Below are positions 1-6,585 of a stretch of 9,294 bases of DNA, piece by piece. Location: NCBI GenBank assembly GCA_964567085.1, contig CAZMKU010000070.1, positions 1 through 9,294 on the forward strand, written 5' to 3'. Numbering within the stretch: the stretch's first letter is position 1; every line of letters begins with the position of its first letter. The DNA comes from SVTX01 sp964567085. GTDB taxonomy: Bacteria; Bacillota; Clostridia; Oscillospirales; CAG-272. Under the pieces are notes generated by a model, which saw nothing but the letters and a program-made list of their open reading frames with translations, had not been told where the DNA came from and did not search any database. A program made the position numbers and the translations under genes.

Positions 1-1
1 G

Positions 2-430
2 ATATATATGTCTCCGGCGGGCACGGTTCTCAATCAGAGGAAGGCAGAGGAGCTCGCGGAGTATGATAATTTAATTATTCTTTGCGGTCATTACGAGGGC
101 GTGGACAGAAGAATAATCGACGAGATAGTCGACGAGGAAATTTCTATCGGTGATTACGTGCTCACGGGCGGTGAGATCCCCGCGTGTATTCTTACCGACT
201 GCGTCGCGCGCTTGGTTGACGGAGTGCTCTCCGACCCCGAGTGCTACGAGAAGGAAAGCATTTCCTCGGGAATGCTCGAGTACCCGCAGTACACAAGGCC
301 GTATGAATTTCACGGCGTTAAGGTCCCGGACGTGCTCATTTCGGGACACCACGCGAATATTGATAAATGGCGAGAGGAAGAGGCGCTCAAGGACACGAGG
401 GTAAAGCGTCCCGATCTTCTCACAAAATAA
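2..430 (+). CDS. trmD: tRNA (guanine-N1-)-methyltransferase TrmD, C-terminal part (5' end outside window)
   Basis: TrmD transfers a methyl group from S-adenosylmethionine to N1 of G37 in tRNAs that read codons starting with C or G, which prevents +1 frameshifting. The open frame enters from the left edge: the two codons before the first in-window ATG read I-Y, giving YMSPAG, which matches the family's YLSPQG. That ATG is therefore internal. About the last 140 of roughly 240 residues are present. SPOUT trefoil-knot motifs are clear: GHYEGVD (residues 27-33 of the visible part) and IGDYVLTGGE, then YTRP, LISGHHANI and the C-terminal RRPDLL-like KRPDLL. The Arg of the VARL segment matches the catalytic Arg154 of E. 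coli numbering. The position matching catalytic Asp169 is Glu (codon 254-256). Usually rimM lies upstream and rplS downstream; here a membrane-protein gene follows after 30 bp. Identity is near certain. Confidence 0.96.
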   Translation: MYMSPAGTVLNQRKAEELAEYDNLIILCGHYEGVDRRIIDEIVDEEISIGDYVLTGGEIPACILTDCVARLVDGVLSDPECYEKESISSGMLEYPQYTRPYEFHGVKVPDVLISGHHANIDKWREEEALKDTRVKRPDLLTK

Positions 431-448
431 TAGCTTGAATTTTTGATT

Positions 449-456
449 GGAGGTGA
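449..456 (+). promoter_or_regulatory. Ribosome binding site that fixes a TTG start
   Basis: GGAGGTGA lies 7 nt (counted from the end of GGAGG) before the TTG at 461. The alternative in-frame TTG at 443 lies upstream of this site and has no purine-rich sequence before it. The strong site is therefore placed to initiate at TTG 461, removing six residues from the longest possible reading. Confidence 0.8.
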
Positions 457-460
457 GGCT

Positions 461-2458
461 TTGACTGCGAATCAAGGTCAGAATAAGAAGGGGAAGCATA
501 ACAGATCCTTCCTTGTTACGTGGATCACAAGACTTGTAAGCTTCTTCTCCGCGCTCTTTTTGGGGTCCTTTATCGGGCGCGCGATAATGAATAGCGGAGA
601 CACCTTCGAGAATAGCTTTATCCGTAAGGCTTGTATCTCAAAGATGCGAAGCCTGAAGAAAGAAAACAGCTTTCTCAAAAAGATCTCTCAGGTACTCGAA
701 AACGGACTCGTGGCGCGTGTGTGTCGCGCGGCGGTGTCGCTTATAACTACTATGAGCGTGAGCGTTTACGGTATGTTTTTGGCGAGCTTTGGCATATGCT
801 CGGTAATAGTTCACTTTATTGCTATTTACGTTATTTCCAATCCTGTATATAACGATGATATAAGACTTATCGTGGGTATTATTCTCACGGTATGCTCGAT
901 ACCGTTCTTGTCGTCATCGAAATCCGTAATTCAGCTTTTCTCGAGCGGCAAGACGGCAAAAAAGCTTACGGTCGGATTTTTCTGCATCCCCGAGGAAAAA
1001 CTTCGGAATCAGAAAAAATGCGGTGGAGTTGCCTTGATGCTTTTGTCGACGGTAGTCGGTATTGCTTGCGGAGTGCTTTCGTATTTTATAAGTCCTATAA
1101 GTATATTGATTGCGCTCGGCGTGCTTATCGCGGCGATCCTGATACTCAATTATCCTGAGATCGGCATAATTCTTTCGTGTATATTGATGCCGTTTTTGCA
1201 GTACGTCGGCCATCCAGATATGGTTATGTTCGTTTTGGTCGTCCTGACTGCATTTTCGTACGGCATCAAGCTCCTTCGCGGAAAGAGGACCTTCCATATC
1301 TCCGATGCTGGCGTTATGGTTATCCTGTTTGGAATTACGATGATAATTGCGGGAATCTTCTCCTCGGGCGGCGAGGGCGCGTTTGTTCATTCCATATATA
1401 ACGTGGTTATAATCTTCGGAGCGTTTTTCATTGGAGGAAATCTTACGAGGAACGATAAAGTAAGAAGAGTGTGCGTAAAGATACTTATGGCGTCGCTCGT
1501 GGCGATCGCGTTCCTGCAGTTTTTTAACCTCTATTATATTCAGATCTCCGCGGGAGTTGAGAATTCGCTCCAAACCGATTATCGCTCAATCGTTGACAAT
1601 ACGGGCTTGGGCGCGGCGAGCGATCTCAAGATACCCGGGCTCTGGGCGGCTATGATCTCTCCTCTCCTCATCGCGGAATGCTTTAAGAGAAAGAAAATTT
1701 GCGGTGTAGTCGGACTGCTGCTTTGCTTCGTTCCCGTTGTGTTGAGTATTGCTTATTTCGGTACGTTTGAAATAATGATAGCGCTCCTTATAGGCGTTGC
1801 TCTTTACCTTATCCTGCATAGCTCAAGATCGGTCACGAATATTATAATTATTTCATTGTGCGCAGCATTGATATTTACGCTCGTGCCGATTATTGTGGGT
1901 CAGCTTGGCGTAGATAATATTCCGGCTCTTTCCGAGCTTATCGAGGAGGTTTTCCCCGATAGCCACGAGCTTTCTTCTTACCGCTCGCACGTGGTTGACG
2001 ATACGTGGAGGATGCTTAAGGACGGCAATCTGCTTGGAATCGGAAGCGGCACCGAGACGTACAGAAATGCGCTCGCGCCTTACGTGACACTCGCAAGCAG
2101 GGATGCTGAATTGCCTGGTACTGCCTATATGCAGATACTCTGCGAGGCGGGCGTGCTTGGATTGCTTATATTCGTTGCGTTCTCGGTATTTTTGCTCAAA
2201 AACGGACTGAAATACGTTATGAGGCCGAAGGATCGTGATTTTAAGATACATTTGCTCGGATTGCTGAGCGGCTTTATAACCGCATTGATCTTGGGCTTGG
2301 TAAGCTGTATTTTCGAGGACGTTCAGATGAGATATCTGTTCTGGCTCTGCGCGGGCATTATTTCCTCGCAGATCTATAGCGGAGAAGCAAACGAGTCCTT
2401 TTCGAGATCAACAATGAAGGATACGGCAGATGAAGTCGATGTCGTAGAGAGGATATAA
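461..2458 (+). CDS. Polytopic membrane protein, O-antigen ligase/polymerase-like
   Basis: This 665-residue protein is probably a glycan ligase or polymerase of the plasma membrane, acting on an undecaprenyl-linked surface polymer; the substrate is unknown. The N-terminus is basic and cytosolic, followed by a possible helix at 18-43 and a charged segment at 50-90. About 12-13 hydrophobic segments run from 98 to 480. A large polar loop follows (about 481-558), then three more helices (560-580, 597-618, 625-640) and an acidic tail. The loop and its flanks resemble the Wzy_C/O-antigen ligase layout: SSYR (505-508), W516 and R517 ahead of LLGIGSG (524-530), then YMQILCEAGVLGL (556-568). The His usually found just before that last motif is Leu551 here. 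Start chosen at TTG 461 because of GGAGGTGA at 449-456. It is followed after 2 bp by the next gene, so the two are probably translationally coupled. Superfamily placement is moderately sure; the activity is inference. Confidence 0.7.
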   Translation: MTANQGQNKKGKHNRSFLVTWITRLVSFFSALFLGSFIGRAIMNSGDTFENSFIRKACISKMRSLKKENSFLKKISQVLENGLVARVCRAAVSLITTMSVSVYGMFLASFGICSVIVHFIAIYVISNPVYNDDIRLIVGIILTVCSIPFLSSSKSVIQLFSSGKTAKKLTVGFFCIPEEKLRNQKKCGGVALMLLSTVVGIACGVLSYFISPISILIALGVLIAAILILNYPEIGIILSCILMPFLQYVGHPDMVMFVLVVLTAFSYGIKLLRGKRTFHISDAGVMVILFGITMIIAGIFSSGGEGAFVHSIYNVVIIFGAFFIGGNLTRNDKVRRVCVKILMASLVAIAFLQFFNLYYIQISAGVENSLQTDYRSIVDNTGLGAASDLKIPGLWAAMISPLLIAECFKRKKICGVVGLLLCFVPVVLSIAYFGTFEIMIALLIGVALYLILHSSRSVTNIIIISLCAALIFTLVPIIVGQLGVDNIPALSELIEEVFPDSHELSSYRSHVVDDTWRMLKDGNLLGIGSGTETYRNALAPYVTLASRDAELPGTAYMQILCEAGVLGLLIFVAFSVFLLKNGLKYVMRPKDRDFKIHLLGLLSGFITALILGLVSCIFEDVQMRYLFWLCAGIISSQIYSGEANESFSRSTMKDTADEVDVVERI

Positions 2459-2460
2459 AA

Positions 2461-3066
2461 ATGTCAAACAAAAGAAACAAGGAAAAGATCAAGGATAAGC
2501 TCAGACGCGCGGATAGCGAAAGATCCGCAGACGTTTTGAGCTCCTCGGTCAATAGCAGCTTTATAGAAAAATACACGAAGGCGCGCGGAAACGTAAGCTC
2601 GGTATTTTCAAAGAAAAATAAATTCCCAATAGGGCTTGACATATTCATTTCGGTTCTTTTGATAGTGATTGTTGCGGCTCTGGTTGTCGGCGCGTATTTT
2701 CTTATTATCAAATTTGACGACGCGTACGATAATGCAACTATTGAGTATACTCTGCTTGTTCCTCTGGAGCAGACGGAGGGAATACAGAAGGGAAATAACG
2801 TATACATAGACAGAAGTGGCTCTGTGGTTTATATCGGAAGCGTTATCGAGGTCAATCGCGACGTCTCGGTTTCTAACGTCAATTCGGCTGTCACCGAATA
2901 CGTGACGGTCACCGTGCGCGCCGATGCGCTTTACCGCGACGATGAGGGCTATAACATTGACGACGAGAAGATCGCGGTCGGAAGAGCTATTTCCGTTCGT
3001 ATCAATAACAGAGCTCTTTTATGTGAGATCATCGGGCTTTCGGCAGTTGCTGCAAATCAGAAATAA
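2461..3066 (+). CDS. Single-pass membrane protein, DUF4330-like (paralogue 1)
   Basis: A 201-residue protein of unknown function. Residues 1-55 are hydrophilic and rich in Lys/Arg/Ser, so probably cytosolic. One strong transmembrane helix spans about 57-84. The remainder is probably outside the membrane and beta-rich. It contains IEYTLLVPL (94-102), a GNNVY turn (111-115), YIGSVIEV (124-131), and a closing segment starting AVGRAISVRI (172-181) and ending CEIIGL (188-193). The same order of motifs occurs in the next gene, so the two look like diverged duplicates. The layout (short N-terminus, one helix, small beta domain with a VG.x.I.VR ending) recalls DUF4330 proteins, but I assign that from memory only. 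The ribosome binding site AGAGAGGA lies inside the last codons of the ligase-like gene, suggesting coupled expression and perhaps a shared envelope role. There is no catalytic motif; a scaffold or accessory role is possible. Confidence 0.75.
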   Translation: MSNKRNKEKIKDKLRRADSERSADVLSSSVNSSFIEKYTKARGNVSSVFSKKNKFPIGLDIFISVLLIVIVAALVVGAYFLIIKFDDAYDNATIEYTLLVPLEQTEGIQKGNNVYIDRSGSVVYIGSVIEVNRDVSVSNVNSAVTEYVTVTVRADALYRDDEGYNIDDEKIAVGRAISVRINNRALLCEIIGLSAVAANQK

Positions 3067-3083
3067 TTCAAGGGAGGTTTATT

Positions 3084-3629
3084 ATGGATAACAATAAGAA
3101 AAATCGAGTTAAAATAAACGCCTTTGACGTATTTCTTATTCTGCTCGTGCTTTGCCTTATCGGAACGCTTATATTCAGAATTTATAACGGTATTTCCGAG
3201 GACAAAAACAGCTATAATAACGAGTATATCCTTACGTTTTCCTGCGACGGAGAATATGACAGCATTCTCGGATACGTTAAGGCAGGGGACGCGGTGTATT
3301 TTGAGAGCGGCGAGCTTCTGGGCTATATCGGATTTTCAGAGAACAATAAAAGTCAATCTCCTCTTGAAACGGTGATCCTTGAAACGGTTACGGAGCCCGT
3401 TGAAGAGGGTGACATTCAGGAAGCTGAGAATGAGAGCGCATATGACCTCAGCTTCGTCGGACTTACGGGAGTTATCGAGCTTAACGGAAACGCCAAGAAG
3501 GTCGAAAAGGGTAATTATTACGCTATCGGTGATGAGAACATTATTGAGGGCGTGGAATTAACGGTACATACCGAAACGGTTGAAATCACCATAACTGTTG
3601 TAAGCATTCAAAAGACATCCAATTATTGA
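3084..3629 (+). CDS. Single-pass membrane protein, DUF4330-like (paralogue 2)
   Basis: A 181-residue protein of unknown function. A short basic N-terminus (KKNRVKINAFD) leads into one transmembrane helix at about 13-34, and the rest is probably extracytoplasmic. It shares the motif order of the preceding protein: EYILTFS (47-53), KAGDAVYFESG (66-76), LLGYIGFSE (78-86), then IGDENIIEGVELTV (148-161) and a final beta strand ending VVSI. A linker rich in Glu and Thr (about 95-118) separates the two halves and contains a short internal repeat, ETVILETVTE. AGGGAGG at 3071-3077 is a strong ribosome binding site 6 nt before the ATG. It is the last gene of the left block; no convincing intrinsic terminator follows before the ptsH promoter. 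DUF4330 membership is a tentative family guess. That it is a real gene is well supported by the start signal, length and composition. Confidence 0.75.
   Translation: MDNNKKNRVKINAFDVFLILLVLCLIGTLIFRIYNGISEDKNSYNNEYILTFSCDGEYDSILGYVKAGDAVYFESGELLGYIGFSENNKSQSPLETVILETVTEPVEEGDIQEAENESAYDLSFVGLTGVIELNGNAKKVEKGNYYAIGDENIIEGVELTVHTETVEITITVVSIQKTSNY
3363..3388 (+). repeat. Short direct repeat inside paralogue 2
   Basis: CTTGAAACGGT occurs at 3363-3373 and again at 3378-3388, offset by 15 bases and in frame, so it encodes LETV twice (LETVI-LETVT). It lies in the Glu/Thr-rich linker and probably reflects a small in-frame duplication. A related GAAACGGTT occurs again near 3574. No function is implied. 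Confidence 0.6.
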
Positions 3630-3721
3630 TTTAAGATCAACATTGACATAAGTTAATGAAATTTGTGCATTTTATACAAAAAAATGCAAGGCAATCCAAC
3701 AAATATACTATATATTGACCC

Positions 3722-3750
3722 TTGATTTTATATGCCTTTTTTGATATACT
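3722..3750 (+). promoter_or_regulatory. Sigma-A-type promoter for ptsH
   Basis: A -35 box TTGATT (3722-3727) and a -10 box TATACT (3745-3750) are separated by exactly 17 bp in a strongly AT-rich stretch. Transcription would start near 3757, giving a leader of about 48 nt before the ptsH ATG. A perfect TATAAT also occurs at 3768-3773 but has no -35 partner at a good distance. Upstream elements such as TTGACA at 3643-3648 and TTGACC at 3715-3720 lack well-placed -10 boxes. Confidence 0.6.
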
Positions 3751-3762
3751 TATAGTGTATCA
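3742..3762. promoter_or_regulatory. Imperfect dyad over the ptsH -10 region (possible operator)
   Basis: TGATATACT (3742-3750) and AGTGTATCA (3754-3762) form an inverted repeat with a 3-base centre; eight of nine positions pair, the ninth being a T opposite G. The left half contains the -10 box and the right half covers the expected transcription start. A protein bound here would block polymerase. I cannot name a regulator, and in an AT-rich promoter a partial dyad can arise by chance. Confidence 0.35.
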
Positions 3763-3804
3763 TAATGTATAATAACGAATTAACTGTTTTTTTGAGGTGT
3801 ATAT

Positions 3805-4068
3805 ATGAAATCTTGTGATGTAGTAATTACAAATGCGAGCGGTCTTCACGCAAGACCCGCGACTTTCTTTATTCAGAAGGCGAATTGCTATAAGTCCACT
3901 ATTATGGTCGAGAAGGACGGACGTAAGGTTAATGCAAAGAGCTTGCTCGGTGTTCTTTCTCTTGGTATAGCTAAGGGCATGACAATTACACTTATCGCTG
4001 AGGGCTACGATGAGGAAGCCGCTGTTGACGGTCTTGTTTCTCTCATTAACGCCGGCTTTAATGAATAA
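3805..4068 (+). CDS. ptsH: Phosphocarrier protein HPr of the sugar phosphotransferase system
   Basis: HPr carries phosphate from enzyme I to the sugar-specific EIIA domains in the cytosol. The protein is 87 residues, the usual family length. The active-site motif GLHARPA places His15 exactly at the canonical position. The second site, NAKSLLGVLSLG, gives Ser46, which HPr kinase/phosphorylase modifies in Gram-positive bacteria to make P-Ser-HPr, the corepressor of CcpA. Having both residues marks it as HPr rather than Crh, which lacks His15. GAGGTG (3794-3799) precedes the ATG by 5 nt. The gene stands alone between its own promoter and a terminator; no ptsI or EII gene is in the window, so the PTS partners lie elsewhere. 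Identity is near certain. Confidence 0.95.
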   Translation: MKSCDVVITNASGLHARPATFFIQKANCYKSTIMVEKDGRKVNAKSLLGVLSLGIAKGMTITLIAEGYDEEAAVDGLVSLINAGFNE

Positions 4069-4087
4069 TTTTATTACTTTGTAAATT

Positions 4088-4140
4088 CAGCACGGAGATG
4101 GGTCGCAGCAGCTGCTCTCCGTGCTGTTTTTATTTGTATT
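4088..4140 (+). terminator. Intrinsic terminator after ptsH
   Basis: CAGCACGGAGA (4088-4098) pairs perfectly with TCTCCGTGCTG (4116-4126), an 11-bp GC-rich stem with a 17-nt loop. The T-rich run TTTTTATTTGTATTTTT starts directly after it at 4127. The loop contains a small self-complementary GCAGC/GCTGC element. It begins about 20 nt after the ptsH stop and ends just before the uvrC ribosome binding site. Confidence 0.88.
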
Positions 4141-4161
4141 TTTAAGAAAGGAGCTGTCGGT

Positions 4162-6003
4162 ATGCCAAGAAATGAAGCTGATATGAAGATCCTTCTCGAG
4201 AAGGCGAACAGCTTACCTATGCGACCGGGCGTGTATATCATGCGCGGTGTGTCGGGCGCGGTAATATACGTTGGCAAGGCGAAGAAGCTGAAAAACCGTG
4301 TGACGCAGTATTTCAGAAATAGCCAGAAGGACGTAAAAACCGCTAATATGGTAGCTGCCGTATCAAATTTTGAATATTACGTGTGCGATACCGAAATGGA
4401 AGCTCTTACTCTTGAGAATACGTTTATCAAGCAATATAATCCTAAATATAACATAAGGCTGAAGGATGCAAAAAAATATCCCTATATCAAGATAACAAAT
4501 GAGGAATATCCCCGTCTCGTTATGACGAGAACACGCGCTGACGATAAGGGAAAATACTTCGGGCCGTATTCGGGCACGTCAACAGTTTTTTCCATAATAA
4601 ATATGCTCTCTGCGGCTCTCGGCTTGCCGACCTGTAAGCTCAGCTTTCCGAAGGATATAGGCCGCGGCAGACCTTGCATTTATTATCAGATGAATAAGTG
4701 TCAGGGACTTTGCACTGGCAGGGTCTCACGCGAAGAGCATAACGAGAAAATCAAACTTGCGGCAGACGTTTTGAGGGGTAATACGGCACAGGTAAAGGGC
4801 GAGCTCACAGAGAAAATGCTTGCATATGCCGAGGAAGAAAAGTACGAGCTTGCGGCAAAGTGTCGAGACGTAATCTCCGCGCTCGATAAGCTTTCTCAGA
4901 AGCAGAAGGTGGTTGCCGCGCCCGACGTTGAGCATGACGTAATAGGACTGTTCTGTGATGATCTTGCGACCGCCGTTTCGGTGTTTTATATCCGTGACGG
5001 AAAGCTTTCGGACAGAAGTGAATACGTTTTCGGTCAGGACAGAATTCTTGACGGTGAGAATATAAGCTCGTTTATTTGCGAGCATTACAAAATCCGCGAA
5101 TATATTCCGCGTGAAATTCTTTTGTCTTTTGAGCTTGACGGAGACGAGCGCGCGCTCGTGTCCGAATATCTTTCGTCTATCGCGGGGCATAAGGTGATAT
5201 TGAGAACTCCCGAGCGCGGCGCGCTTAAAACCCTTTGCGATATGGTGCGCGACAACGCCGAGGAAAAGGCGAAGAATTACAGGATACAGAACGAAAAGGA
5301 CGAGGGAGTCCTCGTCCGTCTGAGTGAGCTTCTTTGTCTTGAGACCTATCCCGAGCGAATTGAGGCATACGATATTTCCAATTACGGCTCAGAGCATATT
5401 ACCGCGGGAATGATAGTAACCGAGGGCAGAAAATTCAAGAAATCCGATTACAGATATTTCAATATAAAGAGTGTGAGTGATACTCCCGACGACTACGCCT
5501 CAATGCGCGAGGCGATAGCTCGCAGAGTTTCCCATCTCTGCGATGAGGAGGGCTCGTATTCCGAGTATCCCGATCTTATCCTTCTTGACGGCGGACGCGG
5601 TCACGTTTCTGCGGTTCGCTCCTTGCTTGACGAAATGGAAATAAATATCCCCGTTTTTGGTATGGTCAAGGACGATTTTCACAAGACCCGCGCGCTTTGT
5701 ACGGATAGCGAGGAGATCAGTATAGCAAAGGAAAATGCGGTATTCACCTTCATTTACAATATTCAAGAAGAGGTGCATCGCTTTACCGTCTCTAGAATGC
5801 AGAACGCGAAGCGCAAGACACTAAAAAAATCCTCGCTTACAAAGATATTCGGCATTGGCGACGCCAAGGCCAAGGCCTTGCTTTCACATTTTGGCGGCTT
5901 GCAAAAAATTAAAGAAGCATCGCTTGACGAGCTTAAAGCAGTCAAGGGAATATCTCATACGGACGCCGAGAATATAATAGAGTATTTTAAAGGAAAAAAC
6001 TGA
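4162..6003 (+). CDS. uvrC: Excinuclease ABC subunit UvrC
   Basis: UvrC makes the 3' and then the 5' incision around bulky DNA lesions in the UvrABC nucleotide excision repair complex. At 613 residues it has the full family length with every domain. The N-terminal GIY-YIG nuclease has GVY (23-25), IYVGKAK (35-41) and R46, and performs the 3' cut. Four cysteines, C158, C172, C180 and C184, match the iron-sulfur cluster ligands of E. coli UvrC. The UVR domain that contacts UvrB is at about 215-245. The RNase H-like 5' nuclease carries D404 (AYDISN), D443/D444 (PDDYASM), D476 (LLDGGRGH) and H539 (EVHRF). A tandem helix-hairpin-helix ends the protein (FGIGDAKAKALL and VKGISHTDAENI). Start: AAAGGAG (4147-4153) lies 8 nt before the ATG. 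It heads a compact operon, yet no clear promoter lies between the ptsH terminator and this start. Confidence 0.97.
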   Translation: MPRNEADMKILLEKANSLPMRPGVYIMRGVSGAVIYVGKAKKLKNRVTQYFRNSQKDVKTANMVAAVSNFEYYVCDTEMEALTLENTFIKQYNPKYNIRLKDAKKYPYIKITNEEYPRLVMTRTRADDKGKYFGPYSGTSTVFSIINMLSAALGLPTCKLSFPKDIGRGRPCIYYQMNKCQGLCTGRVSREEHNEKIKLAADVLRGNTAQVKGELTEKMLAYAEEEKYELAAKCRDVISALDKLSQKQKVVAAPDVEHDVIGLFCDDLATAVSVFYIRDGKLSDRSEYVFGQDRILDGENISSFICEHYKIREYIPREILLSFELDGDERALVSEYLSSIAGHKVILRTPERGALKTLCDMVRDNAEEKAKNYRIQNEKDEGVLVRLSELLCLETYPERIEAYDISNYGSEHITAGMIVTEGRKFKKSDYRYFNIKSVSDTPDDYASMREAIARRVSHLCDEEGSYSEYPDLILLDGGRGHVSAVRSLLDEMEINIPVFGMVKDDFHKTRALCTDSEEISIAKENAVFTFIYNIQEEVHRFTVSRMQNAKRKTLKKSSLTKIFGIGDAKAKALLSHFGGLQKIKEASLDELKAVKGISHTDAENIIEYFKGKN

Positions 6004-6004
6004 T

Positions 6005-6585
6005 ATGATGAGAATAATCACGGGAAAATCCCGCGGAGTAAAGCTTTTGACGCTTGAGGGCGACAACACGAGACCCACGAGCGAAAGAGCAAAGGAAGCG
6101 ATTTTTTCAATGCTCAGCTTCGATATTGAGGGCAGGGACGTGCTTGATCTTTACGCGGGCTCGGGGCAGATGNNNNNNNNNNGATGGGACTTGAGGCGCT
6201 CTCAAGATACGCCAAGAGCGCGACACTTGTCGATAATTCAAAGGATGCCGTAGATATCATCAATAAAAATATTATAAAAACAAAGCTTCTTGACGGCGCG
6301 CGCGTAATAAAGTCCGACGTGAATGACTTCCTCCGCCGAGCTCGCGGTCAGTATGACATCGTGTTTATTGACCCGCCGTACGCTTTGCGCGCGGTTTCAT
6401 CGGCGCTTGAGCTTATGCTTAAAAATAATCTTTTGAAGCCTACGTCGATCGTCGTTTGTGAGAGCGCGGAGGAGAATATTTTCGAGAATGCTCCATTGCT
6501 TGAAGAAGAATTTGAGGTTACAAGGCGCGCGAAATACGGCGCGGCTCACGTAACGGTATTGAAATTGAAGGAGAGGTCAATATGA
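6005..6585 (+). CDS. rsmD: 16S rRNA (guanine966-N2)-methyltransferase RsmD, interrupted by an assembly gap
   Basis: RsmD methylates G966 of 16S rRNA, in the P-site region, using S-adenosylmethionine. Two pieces in different frames flank ten Ns. The first (6005-6172) has MRIITGKSRG, RPTSERAKEAIFSML and the start of the SAM site, DLYAGSGQM. The second (from 6184) has MGLEALSRYAKSATLVD and the catalytic IDPPY. The bases GATG occur on both sides of the Ns; merging them removes 14 bases, restores one frame, and yields GSGQMGLEALSR, as in intact relatives. The repaired product would be 188 residues, the normal length (IDPPY at 117-121). The start is one base after the uvrC stop, with AAAGGA at 5989-5994; ATG 6008 is also possible. 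The stop overlaps the coaD start by 4 bases. I consider the gene intact in the organism. Confidence 0.93.
6173..6182. other. Ten-N assembly gap
   Basis: Ten undetermined bases separate two contig ends. The left end finishes in GATG (6169-6172) and the right end begins with GATG (6183-6186), so the contigs probably overlap by four bases and no sequence is missing. Confidence 0.95.

Noticed and set aside
914..1573. A 219-codon open frame on the minus strand opposite the ligase-like gene.
   Set aside because: It is antisense to a well-supported gene, rich in Arg/His/Tyr/Lys as expected of an antisense shadow, and has no ribosome binding site or recognisable motif.
3643..3678. TTGACA at 3643 as a second promoter for ptsH.
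   Set aside because: The -35 is perfect, but the nearest good -10 (TATACA at 3673) is 24 bp away and the sequence at 17 bp (TGCATT) is poor.
3666..3688. Hairpin TGCATTTT...AAAATGCA, considered as the terminator of the left operon.
   Set aside because: The 8-bp stem is AT-rich, and neither strand has a T-run directly after it. The end of the left transcript remains undefined.
3630..3804. A riboswitch or small RNA in the intergenic region before ptsH.
   Set aside because: The stretch is AT-rich with only a promoter and a short leader; I see no conserved aptamer core or second stable hairpin.
4726..5190. A 154-codon minus-strand open frame inside uvrC.
   Set aside because: It lies fully opposite conserved uvrC domains and shows no family motif; a shadow frame.
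6005..6253. rsmD as a true pseudogene or two separate genes.
   Set aside because: The frame break coincides with the Ns and disappears when the GATG overlap is merged; all motifs on both sides are intact.
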